Of a stretch of 64,000 nucleotides of DNA, positions 8,947-16,798 are shown in pieces; within the stretch, counting starts at the first letter, position 1, and each line of letters begins with the position of its first letter. The stretch covers positions 930,001 to 994,000 of the forward strand of contig NZ_CP017718.1 of NCBI RefSeq assembly GCF_001854405.1. Direction: 5' to 3'. The stretch is from Hyphomonas sp. Mor2 (GTDB lineage Bacteria; Pseudomonadota; Alphaproteobacteria; Caulobacterales; Hyphomonadaceae). The translations under genes were made by a program, and so were the position numbers. The notes beneath the pieces are model-generated. The model was not told the DNA's origin and made no database searches. It saw only the letters and a program-made list of their open reading frames with translations.

Positions 8947-9669
8947 GTGGGTGTTGCCCGGCCCAAGGCGTTACCAAAAGCGATCCAAATCAGCGAAATG
9001 CTGATCCGGGAGATCGCTGCTGGGCGCTATCCAGATGGAACCCGCCTGCCCACGGAAAGGGAAATGGCGCAGGGATTGGGGATCGCAATCGGCACCCTGC
9101 GTCGCGCGCTTTCCATCCTTGAGGATCGTGGTTTGCTGCGGCGCCGACAGGGATCAGGCAATTATGTGCAGGCGCAGGCCGAGGTCGAAAGTGTGTATGA
9201 GTTCTTTCGCCTGGAACTGCTGCAAGGCGGCGGGTTGCCCACGGCGGAGGTGTTCGAAGTCCAGAGGCTGACAAAAGACCCTTCCATTCCGGATATTGGA
9301 CCAGGCACATTGGCCCACCGAATTCGTCGGTTACGCTATCTCGACCAGGTGCCGGTCGAGGTGGAGGAAATCTGGCTCGATGGTCGTTTCGTCGACTGGA
9401 TCATGCGGGATGAATTGAGCGATTCCCTCTACTATTATTACAAGGAGAAACTCGGAATCGTCGTCGGCGCCGTGACCGATACGATCGGCGTATCCGAAGT
9501 CCCGAAATGGGCGCCGTCGGCCTTTGGTGTCGCGCCAGGAGCGCCCTGCGGCCTAGTCGAGCGAATAGGCTATGATCTGGGTGGAGAGACGGTCGAGTAC
9601 TCCCGCAACTGGTTCAATCAACATGTTTGCCGATACACGAACCGGCTCGGGAAACGGCAAGCTTCATGA
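8947..9669 (+). CDS. GntR-family regulator with UTRA domain (HutC subfamily)
   Basis: A 240-residue regulator: winged helix at the N-terminus (LPTEREMAQGLGIAIGTLRRAL, described here as residues about 34-55, with the GntR signature RLPTERE) and a UTRA effector domain from about residue 85 (RIRRLRYLDQVPVEVEEIWL). The GTG at 8947 is preferred: GGAGGTGGAT precedes it, and the alternative GTG at 8923 would put coding sequence over the paired TGTATCAAT repeats. Its stop overlaps the start of the next gene (ATGA), so regulator and oxidoreductase are coupled. It probably senses a small sugar-like or acid effector. Confidence 0.88.
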   Translation: MGVARPKALPKAIQISEMLIREIAAGRYPDGTRLPTEREMAQGLGIAIGTLRRALSILEDRGLLRRRQGSGNYVQAQAEVESVYEFFRLELLQGGGLPTAEVFEVQRLTKDPSIPDIGPGTLAHRIRRLRYLDQVPVEVEEIWLDGRFVDWIMRDELSDSLYYYYKEKLGIVVGAVTDTIGVSEVPKWAPSAFGVAPGAPCGLVERIGYDLGGETVEYSRNWFNQHVCRYTNRLGKRQAS

Positions 9670-10751
9670 CAACCAAGTATGGACTGATTGGCTGCGGGAT
9701 GATGGGCATGGAGCATCTGCGCAATATCGCGCTTCTGCCTGACGCCGAGGTGGTGGCCATCTGTGATCCGATCCCGCAACAACGCGAGCTCGGATTGCGG
9801 CTGGTGCCGACCGCGTTGGCCGTCGACTCAGTCGACGACCTGCTCAGCTTGCAGGCGTTGGACGCCATCGTCATTTCCAGTCCTAATTTTCTGCATGTTC
9901 AGCAATTGACCGAGATTGCTGCTCGTCGAACGCTCCCAATCCTCTGCGAAAAACCATTATTCACCGCCGCGTCCGACGAGGAAGAGATCAATCGCCTGCA
10001 ACGCGAGTATGCGGCGCCCATCTGGGTTGCGATGGAGTATCGGTATATGCCGCCCATCGCGGCGCTGATTGAGCAGGTCGACGATGTGACGGGCGGGGTC
10101 AAGATGCTGACCTTGCAGGAGCATCGCTTTCCGTTCCTGGACAAGGTTGGCAACTGGAACCGCTTCAATCATCAAACCGGTGGAACCTTGGTCGAGAAGT
10201 GTTGCCATTTCTTCGATCTGATGCGGCTGATCATGAAATGCGAGCCCGTCCGGGTGAGTGCGTCGGCGGCGCAATTCGTCAATCATCTCGACGAAACATA
10301 TGACGCCAAGACCCCTGACATCTGGGATGGCGGTTACGTCATATTCGAGTTTGAGACTGGTAGCCGCGCAATGCTGGAACTTTCTATGTTTGCGGATGGA
10401 TCGAAATGGAACGAAGAAATCCACGCAATCGGACCGAACGGAAAAATCGCTTGCCGACTGCCGGGACCGCAGCGCTTCTGGCCGGAAACGCTCGGCCCTT
10501 CGCCGCACCCGGAACTGAGTCTCTATCCGCGATCGCCCAAGCGGCCCCAGACGACCCAGATTGAACTTGATGAAGTGCTGGTGGAGGCCGGCGATCATCA
10601 TGGGGCGACGTTTTACCAGCACCAGAGATTTCTCGATATCGTCCGTGGCGGCGGCGAACCTGAATTGTCACTCAATGATGGAAAGATGGCCGTCAAAATG
10701 GGGCTGATGGCTCAGAAAGCCGCGCAGCTGAACCGGGTTATCGAGTTTTGA
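9666..10751 (+). CDS. Gfo/Idh/MocA family NAD(P)-dependent oxidoreductase
   Basis: A 361-residue protein with an N-terminal Rossmann fold (YGLIGCGMMGMEHLRNIALL, residues 4-23) and the family EKP motif in LCEKPLF (about residue 96), where Lys is the usual catalytic residue. The C-terminal alpha/beta domain includes GGTLVEKCCHFFDLMR, where the family places its catalytic His. The start at 9666 gives a 4-base ATGA overlap with the GntR gene and places the Rossmann glycine motif right at the N-terminus. Such enzymes oxidise or reduce sugars, inositols or their acids; substrate unknown. Confidence 0.9.
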   Translation: MTTKYGLIGCGMMGMEHLRNIALLPDAEVVAICDPIPQQRELGLRLVPTALAVDSVDDLLSLQALDAIVISSPNFLHVQQLTEIAARRTLPILCEKPLFTAASDEEEINRLQREYAAPIWVAMEYRYMPPIAALIEQVDDVTGGVKMLTLQEHRFPFLDKVGNWNRFNHQTGGTLVEKCCHFFDLMRLIMKCEPVRVSASAAQFVNHLDETYDAKTPDIWDGGYVIFEFETGSRAMLELSMFADGSKWNEEIHAIGPNGKIACRLPGPQRFWPETLGPSPHPELSLYPRSPKRPQTTQIELDEVLVEAGDHHGATFYQHQRFLDIVRGGGEPELSLNDGKMAVKMGLMAQKAAQLNRVIEF

Positions 10752-10880
10752 TGCCGTGGCTCGATCGAAAATTGAAGCCCGCATGATTGAAGGCGATGGG
10801 CTTGCCTTGGACGTCGTTTTCCCGGGCCTTTAATCCGCATCAGAGCCCATAGACCTGGTGCCGCACGAATGCTCCGTTTT

Positions 10881-10910
10881 GCTCCTGGCGCCAGCTCGGG
10901 TGCCAGGAGC
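10881..10910. terminator. Hairpin between convergent genes
   Basis: Arms GCTCCTGGC (10881-10889) and GCCAGGAGC (10902-10910) pair perfectly around a 12-nt loop in the 180-bp gap between two convergent genes. There is no clear T-run on either side, so it may be a weak bidirectional terminator or only a hairpin. Confidence 0.45.
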
Positions 10911-10931
10911 AGGTTTATCAACGTGCTTCGG

Positions 10932-11861
10932 TCAACTGACCTCCTCGGCAATGGCGCGAATGTGGTGATGATCCGTCCCGCAACATCCGCCTAGCACGCG
11001 AAGCTTCGGCAACAGATAGCAAAGGTCGGCATAGCGCTTGGCCAGGTCCGGGGGATCGCCGCGGTCGAGCTCCAGGGCTTCATCGAGTTCCGCGTGGCTC
11101 TTGCACGAGGCATTGGCGCGGAGGCCGCCAATCCGCCTTGTCCAGGCCGTGTCTCGATCGAGCACGCCCTTAAAATGGGTCGGGTGCGCGCAATTGATCA
11201 TGTACCAGGCGGGCGGATGATCCGACGCTTGATCCGTCTCCAGGATCGCATCCGCCAGAGGCTGCCCGGTCGGCAAGCGGCCATCGGTTTCGACGGTGAA
11301 GGAAATCACCGCGGGACAGGCCGCCTCCGCCGCGGCGCGCACCAGACCGATCGCTTCAGGCGTATTGGTCATGGTGATCCCGGTGATGAGATCCGCGCCA
11401 GCTCCGGCCAGCGCGCTGACTTGCGCCTGGTGATAGGCCGCGGCGTCGCCCGCGGTCATCCCCTCGCCGGGGTCATAGCCATCGCCGCGCGGGCCGACAC
11501 AGCCTGAAATCAAGACCGGGATCGAAGCTGAACCAAATTCCTGATTGAGCTCAATCATCAAAGCAATCGCGTTGGCATTGGCTTTGGCGAGATCCTGCGC
11601 CGAATAGCCGAGCCGGTCGCCCCAGTCAGAACTCGCCCGCCAGGTCGGGGTTTCGAACACGAACCCCATTTGATTTGCCATGGCGGTCTTCAGGTAACGG
11701 CGATAATAGTTGGACAGCGCAGCGACCCCATCTTGCGATTTGAGCAATGTGAAGGCGGCAAAATCTGGCAGGTCCAGGCCTTCATCAAAGATCAAATACG
11801 TCTCGATCCCGCCATCGGTGAGAAAAAATCTGGGCGCGTTCGGTAAAGTGAACTGAGTCAT
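10932..11861 (-). CDS. Homocysteine S-methyltransferase family protein
   Basis: A 309-residue protein of the Hcy-S-methyltransferase (MmuM/BhmT) fold. Seen: N-terminal FFLTDGGIETYLIF, INCAHPTHF with the first zinc Cys, and the C-terminal GGCCGTD with the other two zinc cysteines, so all three metal ligands are present. The family moves a methyl group from S-methylmethionine, betaine or similar donors to homocysteine; the donor here is unknown. The ATG at 11861 has AGGAG eight bases upstream. It lies downstream of and close to the fatty-acid hydroxylase gene (24-base gap), so the two are likely one transcript although no metabolic link is clear. Confidence 0.9.
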   Translation of the reverse strand: MTQFTLPNAPRFFLTDGGIETYLIFDEGLDLPDFAAFTLLKSQDGVAALSNYYRRYLKTAMANQMGFVFETPTWRASSDWGDRLGYSAQDLAKANANAIALMIELNQEFGSASIPVLISGCVGPRGDGYDPGEGMTAGDAAAYHQAQVSALAGAGADLITGITMTNTPEAIGLVRAAAEAACPAVISFTVETDGRLPTGQPLADAILETDQASDHPPAWYMINCAHPTHFKGVLDRDTAWTRRIGGLRANASCKSHAELDEALELDRGDPPDLAKRYADLCYLLPKLRVLGGCCGTDHHHIRAIAEEVS

Positions 11862-11884
11862 TTTCAAATCTCCTCGTCCATCCT

Positions 11885-12607
11885 TCACGCGATCTTGCGG
11901 CCGAGCAGCATCGACCAGACCTTGTTCGACCCGCCGTCAAAGAAGCCGGCTTCGCCATGCCACTCTTTCGGGTTTTTCCAGGTGCCGAACATCTGATCCC
12001 AGATCACCAGCTCGCCATAATTGTCGGCATGTCGGCCGCGCTCATGATGGACGCCATGGCCTTCCGGACGTTCAATGAACCAGCCAATCCATTGCGGGGT
12101 TTTGAGATTGCTATGGGTGAAGAACACGACCGCCGCGCCAAACACGCCAACTATCGCTGCGGCATCGGCGGTGATCCCGACCAGCATGGTCAAAGCGAAT
12201 GAGGCGACAAAGGTGAACCCGATCACGTCCAGGGGATGGTGATAGAGACTGCCCCAGGCATCCATACGCTCTACAGAGTGGTGCATCTGGTGAAAGATCC
12301 GCCACAATGTGTCGGACTTATGCATGGCGCGGTGCCACCAATAGACCACGAGTTGAATGGCGCCATAGCCGAGGATAAACTCAGCCCAAAGCGGCAAGCC
12401 GCTGGCATCGAACAAGACCGGGCCGGTCATCCAGCTCGCCCACAAATATGGCGAGTAGGTTGCCAGGGCGATATAAGCGAGCGCCGAGACGACGCCTTTC
12501 ACCTTCCACAGGCTGGGTTGCGGGAATTTGCGCGCTGGAAACAGCGCATCGATACAGATGAAGACGACGAACAATCCGCCAATCATCAGGTTTATGGGAT
12601 GTAACAT
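11885..12607 (-). CDS. Sterol desaturase / fatty acid hydroxylase family membrane protein
   Basis: A 240-residue integral membrane di-iron enzyme. Seen: the three histidine boxes HRAMH (HX3H), HQMHHS (HX2HH) and HGVHHE (HX2HH), with about four hydrophobic helices between and before them. Family members hydroxylate or desaturate fatty acids, sterols or carotenoids using O2. The start at 12607 follows AAGGAGCCTTTG. It is divergent to the SARP-hydrolase fusion gene, and the shared 133-bp control region holds four phased repeats, so it may be a target of that regulator (inference). Confidence 0.92.
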   Translation of the reverse strand: MLHPINLMIGGLFVVFICIDALFPARKFPQPSLWKVKGVVSALAYIALATYSPYLWASWMTGPVLFDASGLPLWAEFILGYGAIQLVVYWWHRAMHKSDTLWRIFHQMHHSVERMDAWGSLYHHPLDVIGFTFVASFALTMLVGITADAAAIVGVFGAAVVFFTHSNLKTPQWIGWFIERPEGHGVHHERGRHADNYGELVIWDQMFGTWKNPKEWHGEAGFFDGGSNKVWSMLLGRKIA

Positions 12608-12652
12608 CAAAGGCTCCTTTATGCTGTGATGTCGGAGCGCTATGACGGATCA

Positions 12653-12706
12653 GCGTTGGAGCCAGCGTTGTAAGCGGCGTTGAAATTGTCGATGATAAGC
12701 GTTGAA
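12653..12706. promoter_or_regulatory. Four phased GCGTTG direct repeats, candidate SARP binding array
   Basis: GCGTTG begins at 12653, 12665, 12677 and 12699 (as GCGTTGGA, GCGTTGTA, GCGTTGAA, GCGTTGAA), so the spacings are 12, 12 and 22 bp, near helical repeat. SARP-family activators are known to bind short direct repeats about 11 bp apart, overlapping -35 regions. The array ends 34 bases before the SARP-domain gene and lies between it and the divergent hydroxylase gene. Confidence 0.55.
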
Positions 12707-12740
12707 ATTGCGCGATACGCGGCGCAGGAGTGGGACGAAT

Positions 12741-14030
12741 ATGGCCTTGGCCTTATCTTTGTTTGGCGAATTTGCGCTGTTGCGCGACGGGGCGATGGTC
12801 GACCTTCCAACGTCGAAGAAGACCCGCGCGCTGCTCGCCTATCTTGCGCTCAATCCACGCCCGCATCGCCGCGAGCGTCTTTGCGATCTGTTCTGGGAAC
12901 GCACCGATGACCCGCGCGCCGCTTTGCGCTGGTCGCTGACCAAGCTGCGCCCGCTGATCAATGATCCGGAGTTTGAGCGGCTAACCGCCGACCGGGAGCG
13001 CATCATTGTGCACAAGGAAGCGTTTCTCCCGGCCCACACTGACCTTGATGACGAACCGTTGGCTGGGCTCGACCTGCCGGACTGCCACGCCTATCAAGCC
13101 TGGTTGGTGGCGGAACGTGACCGACTGCTCGCGGGCAAAAGTTCCAATGCGGAGCCGCAATCGAACGCGCTTGAGCAAACATCATCGGATGTCAAACAAG
13201 ACATTCGATTCTGCCGCGCCGCTGATGACACAATGTTGGCTTATGCGATTTCTGGCCAAGGCCCACCCCTGGTCAAAGCCGCCAATTGGCTGACCCATCT
13301 TGAATTTGATCTCACCTCGCCCCTGGATCACAAACAGATTGTCGGGCTGAGTGCGCACCATTCGCTGCTCCGATATGATGGACGCGGCAATGGATTATCC
13401 GACTGGGAAACGCCGGAGATCACGTTCGATCTGATGGTTAGCGACCTGGAGGCCGTCATCGACGCTGCCGGGTTCAAGCGCTTCCCGCTGATCGGTCTGT
13501 CGCAAGGCGCCGCGGTGGCGATCGAATATGCGGCGCGTCATCCAGAGCGGGTCAGTCATTTGGTCCTGCATGGTGGCTTTGCTTCAGGCTGGAAAATCTC
13601 TGGACCAGAGGATGTGCGCACCGAACGCGAGGCCGTGCAAATGTTGCTCTCTACCCAATGGGGCGCAGACAATCCGAGCTTTCGGCATTTGATCTCAACC
13701 AATTTCATCCCGGGCGCAACTGAGGTGGAAATTGACTGGTTCAGCGATTTCCAGCGCAAGACGACATCCGCGGCAAATGTCGCGCGTTTCATGGATGCGT
13801 TTGGCGCTCTCGATGTCCGCGACCGTTTGAGCGAGATTTCTGTGCCCACGCTTATTCTGCATTCGCGTGGGGATCAGCTGGTCAGCGTCGAGTCCGCGCG
13901 CGAGCTTGCCGCCAATATTCCACAGGCGCGTTTTCAGACCCTGGAGAGCGACAATCACAGCTTGATAGACAGGGAACCGGCCAGCGATACGTTTCTGCAA
14001 CGAGTGCGAGCGTTTATTGTCGAGCGATAG
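12741..14030 (+). CDS. SARP/OmpR-type DNA-binding domain fused to alpha/beta-hydrolase
   Basis: A 429-residue fusion. Residues about 1-135: winged-helix and tetratricopeptide-like activator region (LSLFGEFALLRDG, KKTRALLAYLAL, RERLCDLFWE, DPRAALRWSLTKLR) as in SARP/BTAD regulators. Residues about 165-429: alpha/beta-hydrolase with nucleophile elbow GLSQGAA (Ser), acid in LHSRGDQLVS and His in ESDNHSLI, so the triad looks intact. The hydrolase half may be an effector-sensing module or a true enzyme; this cannot be decided from sequence. The ATG at 12741 is preceded by AGGAG; an upstream in-frame TTG would overlap the last direct repeat. No ATPase domain is present, unlike large SARP regulators. 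Confidence 0.85.
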   Translation: MALALSLFGEFALLRDGAMVDLPTSKKTRALLAYLALNPRPHRRERLCDLFWERTDDPRAALRWSLTKLRPLINDPEFERLTADRERIIVHKEAFLPAHTDLDDEPLAGLDLPDCHAYQAWLVAERDRLLAGKSSNAEPQSNALEQTSSDVKQDIRFCRAADDTMLAYAISGQGPPLVKAANWLTHLEFDLTSPLDHKQIVGLSAHHSLLRYDGRGNGLSDWETPEITFDLMVSDLEAVIDAAGFKRFPLIGLSQGAAVAIEYAARHPERVSHLVLHGGFASGWKISGPEDVRTEREAVQMLLSTQWGADNPSFRHLISTNFIPGATEVEIDWFSDFQRKTTSAANVARFMDAFGALDVRDRLSEISVPTLILHSRGDQLVSVESARELAANIPQARFQTLESDNHSLIDREPASDTFLQRVRAFIVER

Positions 14031-14074
14031 GTATCAGTCACAAGGCAGTTTCCCAATGTCCGCATTCGGCGTCT

Positions 14075-14230
14075 GATGAGTATATCGAGACCGGCTTTGT
14101 CGGTACGCCACTGAGCAATCAGATTGTCGCTGACATTGATGGCAATTCGGCATCTGTGCGGACGCACTATGCGTCCCTCGGAGCTCCACGCGCCATCGGC
14201 ATGCAGTTCAACTACAAGTTCGGCGAGTAA
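14075..14230 (+). pseudogene. C-terminal remnant of a TonB-dependent receptor
   Basis: An open frame that reads DEYIETGFVGTPLSNQIVAD and ends APRAIGMQFNYKFGE then TAA at 14228-14230. The last strand, GMQFNYKF plus two residues, with the GAPR turn before it, is the standard C-terminus of a TonB-dependent outer-membrane receptor. Only about 50 residues remain, without start or upstream barrel, directly after the SARP-hydrolase gene. It is followed by a good terminator, as expected if the end of a once complete gene was kept. Confidence 0.6.
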
Positions 14231-14262
14231 GGCGCTCAGCCTTTTCGAAGCACTTCAATACG

Positions 14263-14292
14263 AAACGGGCAGTCGCCAGACTGCCCGTTTTT
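14263..14292 (+). terminator. Rho-independent terminator
   Basis: AAACGGGCAGTC (14263-14274), loop GCCA, GACTGCCCGTTTTT (14279-14292): a GC-rich stem followed by a T-run on the plus strand. It would end transcripts from the SARP-hydrolase gene and the receptor remnant. Confidence 0.85.
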
Positions 14293-14322
14293 AATTGTCT
14301 AGAGTTGTTTAGATCCCGCAGA

Positions 14323-15606
14323 TCAGTCGTCCAGTTCGTTCTTGTAGACCGCGCCGCCTTTCATCACGAAGTCAACATGTTCCAGGACGGAGACGTCACT
14401 CAGCGGATTCTCGGGAACCGCGATCAGGTCGGCGAACTTACCGACCGTGATCGTACCAATCTCGTCTGACATGCCGAATAGATCCGCGTTGCCAATCGTA
14501 GAGGCCTGGATGGCCTGTAGCGGCGTCATTCCCCACTCAACCATCTTTGCGAACTGGCGGGCATTCGTGCCATGCGGGTAGACCCCGGCATCAGTGCCGA
14601 AAGCGATGTTGGCACCAGCCTCGACCGCCGCTTTGAACCGCTCGCGCTGGAAGCGGCCGACCTGGCGCTCCTTGGCGAGCCACTCTTCGAGAATACCGGC
14701 CGCTTCGCCCTCTGACAGGATATAATCTGACACATAGACATCCATCGACAGATACGTTCCCTGGGCCACGGCCTGGGCGAGGCTCGCATCGGTGATCATG
14801 CTGGCGTGCTCGATCGAGTCGACGCCCGCATCGAGCGCTGACTGAATCCCGCGCGGCCCGTGCGCGTGGACCGCCACTTTCAGGTCGAGCGCTTTGGCTT
14901 CATCGGTGATCGCTTTCATTTCTTCCAGCGTGAATTGTTGGGCATTGATCGTCGTATTCGGCGACAGGACGCCGCCGGTGGCGCAGAATTTGATGACGTC
15001 GGCGCCGTATTTCTTGTTTTCGCGTACTTTCTGGCGCGCGGCCCAGGGGCCGTCAGCGGCGCGGCCCTTGACCTGGTCTTCAAAGGGCAGCGAGGTTGCA
15101 TCGCCGCAATGACCGCCAGTAATGGAAATAGCCTGTCCAGCGCCGACAATGCGCGGGCCGATAATTTCACCCTCATCGATAGCCTTGCGCAGATCGATAT
15201 CCGCATATCCAGGAGCGCCAAGATTGCGGACGGTTGTGAAGCCGGCTTCGAGCGTAATCTTGGAATTGGCGACCCCGCTAATCGCGGCACGCGGGGTCGA
15301 AACAATCAAGCGGCGCAGACCATGTCTGTCGGCCCGGCTGGTCAGGTGAACATGACTGTCAGTGAGGCCGGGCAGCAGAAACGCGCCGCCGAGGTCGATA
15401 CGCTCAGCATCTTCATTTGCGCGAACGCGTGAGCCGATGGCGGCGATCTTGCCGTCCTCGACCAGCACATTCTGGCCGCGCGTGACATTGCCTGATTCAA
15501 CGTCGATCACGGAGGCGTTCTCAAGAAGGGTCTGTGAAGCCTGCGCCAACGCAGGCGCGTGCAGGGCGCAGGTCAGGGCCGCAATGGCGCTAAGGGTACG
15601 TTTCAT
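14323..15606 (-). CDS. Exported amidohydrolase (Xaa-Pro dipeptidase / imidazolonepropionase-like)
   Basis: A 427-residue metal-dependent hydrolase with a Sec signal peptide (cleavage likely after HAPALAQA). Seen: first metal motif DSHVHL, further ligands in KVAVHAHGPRG and SIEHASMI, and metal/catalytic Asp in FGTDAGVYPHG. The YxxxK-like Lys region (GADVIKFCATGG) fits the carboxylated-lysine subgroup that includes prolidase-type Sgx9260 enzymes. It probably cleaves a peptide or amide in the periplasm. The ATG at 15606 follows GGAGACAATC. It is flanked by copies of a short dispersed repeat at 14053 and 15943. Confidence 0.9.
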   Translation of the reverse strand: MKRTLSAIAALTCALHAPALAQASQTLLENASVIDVESGNVTRGQNVLVEDGKIAAIGSRVRANEDAERIDLGGAFLLPGLTDSHVHLTSRADRHGLRRLIVSTPRAAISGVANSKITLEAGFTTVRNLGAPGYADIDLRKAIDEGEIIGPRIVGAGQAISITGGHCGDATSLPFEDQVKGRAADGPWAARQKVRENKKYGADVIKFCATGGVLSPNTTINAQQFTLEEMKAITDEAKALDLKVAVHAHGPRGIQSALDAGVDSIEHASMITDASLAQAVAQGTYLSMDVYVSDYILSEGEAAGILEEWLAKERQVGRFQRERFKAAVEAGANIAFGTDAGVYPHGTNARQFAKMVEWGMTPLQAIQASTIGNADLFGMSDEIGTITVGKFADLIAVPENPLSDVSVLEHVDFVMKGGAVYKNELDD

Positions 15607-15760
15607 GATTGTCTCCTTTGCTTGGACGATTGGTACGTCCTTGCTGGAGGCACACTGCTTTCGCCGCTTGATGATGGGTCGAAGTCTACAAAACTCCGCG
15701 CTGCGAAATCAAGCGGTGGGCCGCGGAAAGGCAGGCTTCGATTTGACTGTGAAAAAATTC

Positions 15761-15803
15761 TGGAGCGGGCGATGAGATTCGAACTCACGACCCCAACCTT
15801 GGC
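15761..15803 (-). other. 3' fragment of tRNA-Gly(GCC), probable attachment-site scar
   Basis: Read on the minus strand the 43 nt begin at the GCC anticodon, continue through the 3' anticodon arm (AAGGTT), a T-arm with loop TTCGAAT between GTGAG and CTCAT, the acceptor strand CGCCCGC, discriminator T and CCA. The 5' half of the tRNA is absent. Elements using tyrosine integrases often recombine inside the 3' half of a tRNA and leave such a copy at the far end. The orientation implies that the intact tRNA and the rest of the element lie at higher coordinates; no complete tRNA-Gly was seen in the window. Confidence 0.7.
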
Positions 15804-15998
15804 GAGGTCATTCTAGAATCTAAGCATCTGAGTCTATGGGAAATTTGGAGGGGTTAGTAGCAACTATCTGAGGATAACAGAGCCTATAATCGGTTGCTCT
15901 CGTTGCCAGCTCGCGAAAGATCGTCGTTGCGTGGGTCTTTCTCCAATGTCTGCTTTCGGCGTCGGAGGGGACGTAAAGATCGAGATACCCAATTGAAG

Positions 15999-16090
15999 CC
16001 TCATCCTGAGCGAAGTCGAAGGACGAGGCGGGCTTGACGCCAGTTCCCAAAAGCGCGGCCCTTGATCCTTCGACTTCGCTCAGGATGAGG
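15999..16090. repeat. 25-bp perfect inverted repeat element (SEVEG/FDFAQDE type)
   Basis: The arms at 15999-16023 (begins CCTCATCCTGAGCG) and 16066-16090 are perfect reverse complements around a 42-nt spacer, so any transcript would fold into a 25-bp stem. Translated, the arms give LSEVEG and FDFAQDE, pseudo-peptides often seen in mis-annotated ORFs of Caulobacterales and sphingomonads. It is an extragenic repeat and not a gene. Confidence 0.75.
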
Positions 16091-16121
16091 GCCTGAAGAC
16101 CTGAGGTCCCCTTCAAGCGCT

Positions 16122-16143
16122 CCCCACGGAATTTTCCGTGGGG
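16122..16143. repeat. Short palindromes in the 15.8-16.8 kb intergenic stretch
   Basis: A 22-nt palindrome (10-bp arms beginning CCCCACGGAA around TT) lies here, and a second one, CTGCCCGA-TCAGG-TCGGGCAG, at 16221-16241. Together with the 25-bp inverted repeat upstream, the stretch 15804-16400 holds repeats only; no gene can be supported there. Confidence 0.5.
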
Positions 16144-16402
16144 CCCAGCACGAGATCTGGCGGCAAAGGTCGGGAGAGGTGTTTTCGCTCCCGTTCTTCG
16201 CGGTACGTGCGCGTGTTGGGCTGCCCGATCAGGTCGGGCAGAGCGCCGGAATCAGGATGCGGTCGAAGCCGAGCGGCTTCTCCTGACCCAAAGCGGACAT
16301 TGAGAGCGCTACCTATGGCGAGGTCGATGGCGGGGCGGGTAGAAACATCAGATCATTATTCTGATTTAAATCATTGCCTTGTGAGAAAAGCCTGGCGGTG
16401 CT

Positions 16403-16457
16403 GTCAGTCTAACGCGAACCAGTCTTCCGCAGCGTTTTGGAGAAGAGGCTCTTATCC
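16403..16457 (+). repeat. Module-boundary repeat, copy 1
   Basis: Begins GTCAGTCTAACGCGAACCAG and ends GGCTCTTATCC (55 nt, one base longer than the other copies). It matches copies at 22666, 25624 and 30285, all in the same orientation, and sits upstream of the TIR-STAND/S1 module. Conserved core: GTCAGTCTAATGCGAA followed by CCGTCTC. Confidence 0.75.
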
Positions 16458-16502
16458 AGCATAGATTGGTCAAAATAGGTCGATCGAGAGTCTCACGCTT
16501 TC

Positions 16503-16691
16503 ATGGCAGATATCGATCCCGCGTTTATGAAGTGGATCTTCGACATTGCGCAGCGAGAGCGGAAATTGGACATACATCATCACCGCGAGCTGGAGGATAT
16601 CGAGCGACGTCTTGCAACACAGAAATGGATTTTTGCTCGTCAAAATCGTTTAGATCGCCTCAATCGCGCGGAACAGGGCGGATTGCGCTGA
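16503..16691 (+). CDS. Short ORF of insertion-element-associated type (remnant)
   Basis: A 62-residue frame with DIAQRERKLDIHHHRELEDIERR near residues 14-36. Similar His-rich frames (RERKPDIHHHR) are, to my recollection, often found next to insertion sequences in alphaproteobacteria; this is memory, not a search. There is no convincing ribosome-binding site. Treat as a possible decayed mobile-element sequence downstream of repeat copy 1, not as a functional gene. Confidence 0.3.
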   Translation: MADIDPAFMKWIFDIAQRERKLDIHHHRELEDIERRLATQKWIFARQNRLDRLNRAEQGGLR

Positions 16692-16798
16692 CAGCTCTGA
16701 AGGAAAGGCCCTTTTTTTTAAAAAGCGCTCGAGATGGTTTACAACATTAATAATCGAGAACAGTATCAATTCTAAACACAAACACGGTGGGGATTTTT

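Noticed and set aside
9957-10622. 221-codon minus-strand frame
   Set aside because: Antisense to the Gfo/Idh/MocA gene, whose reading frame has clear family motifs.
15820-16116. 98-codon minus-strand frame with LSEVEG and FDFAQDE
   Set aside because: It is a translation of the inverted-repeat element and not a gene.
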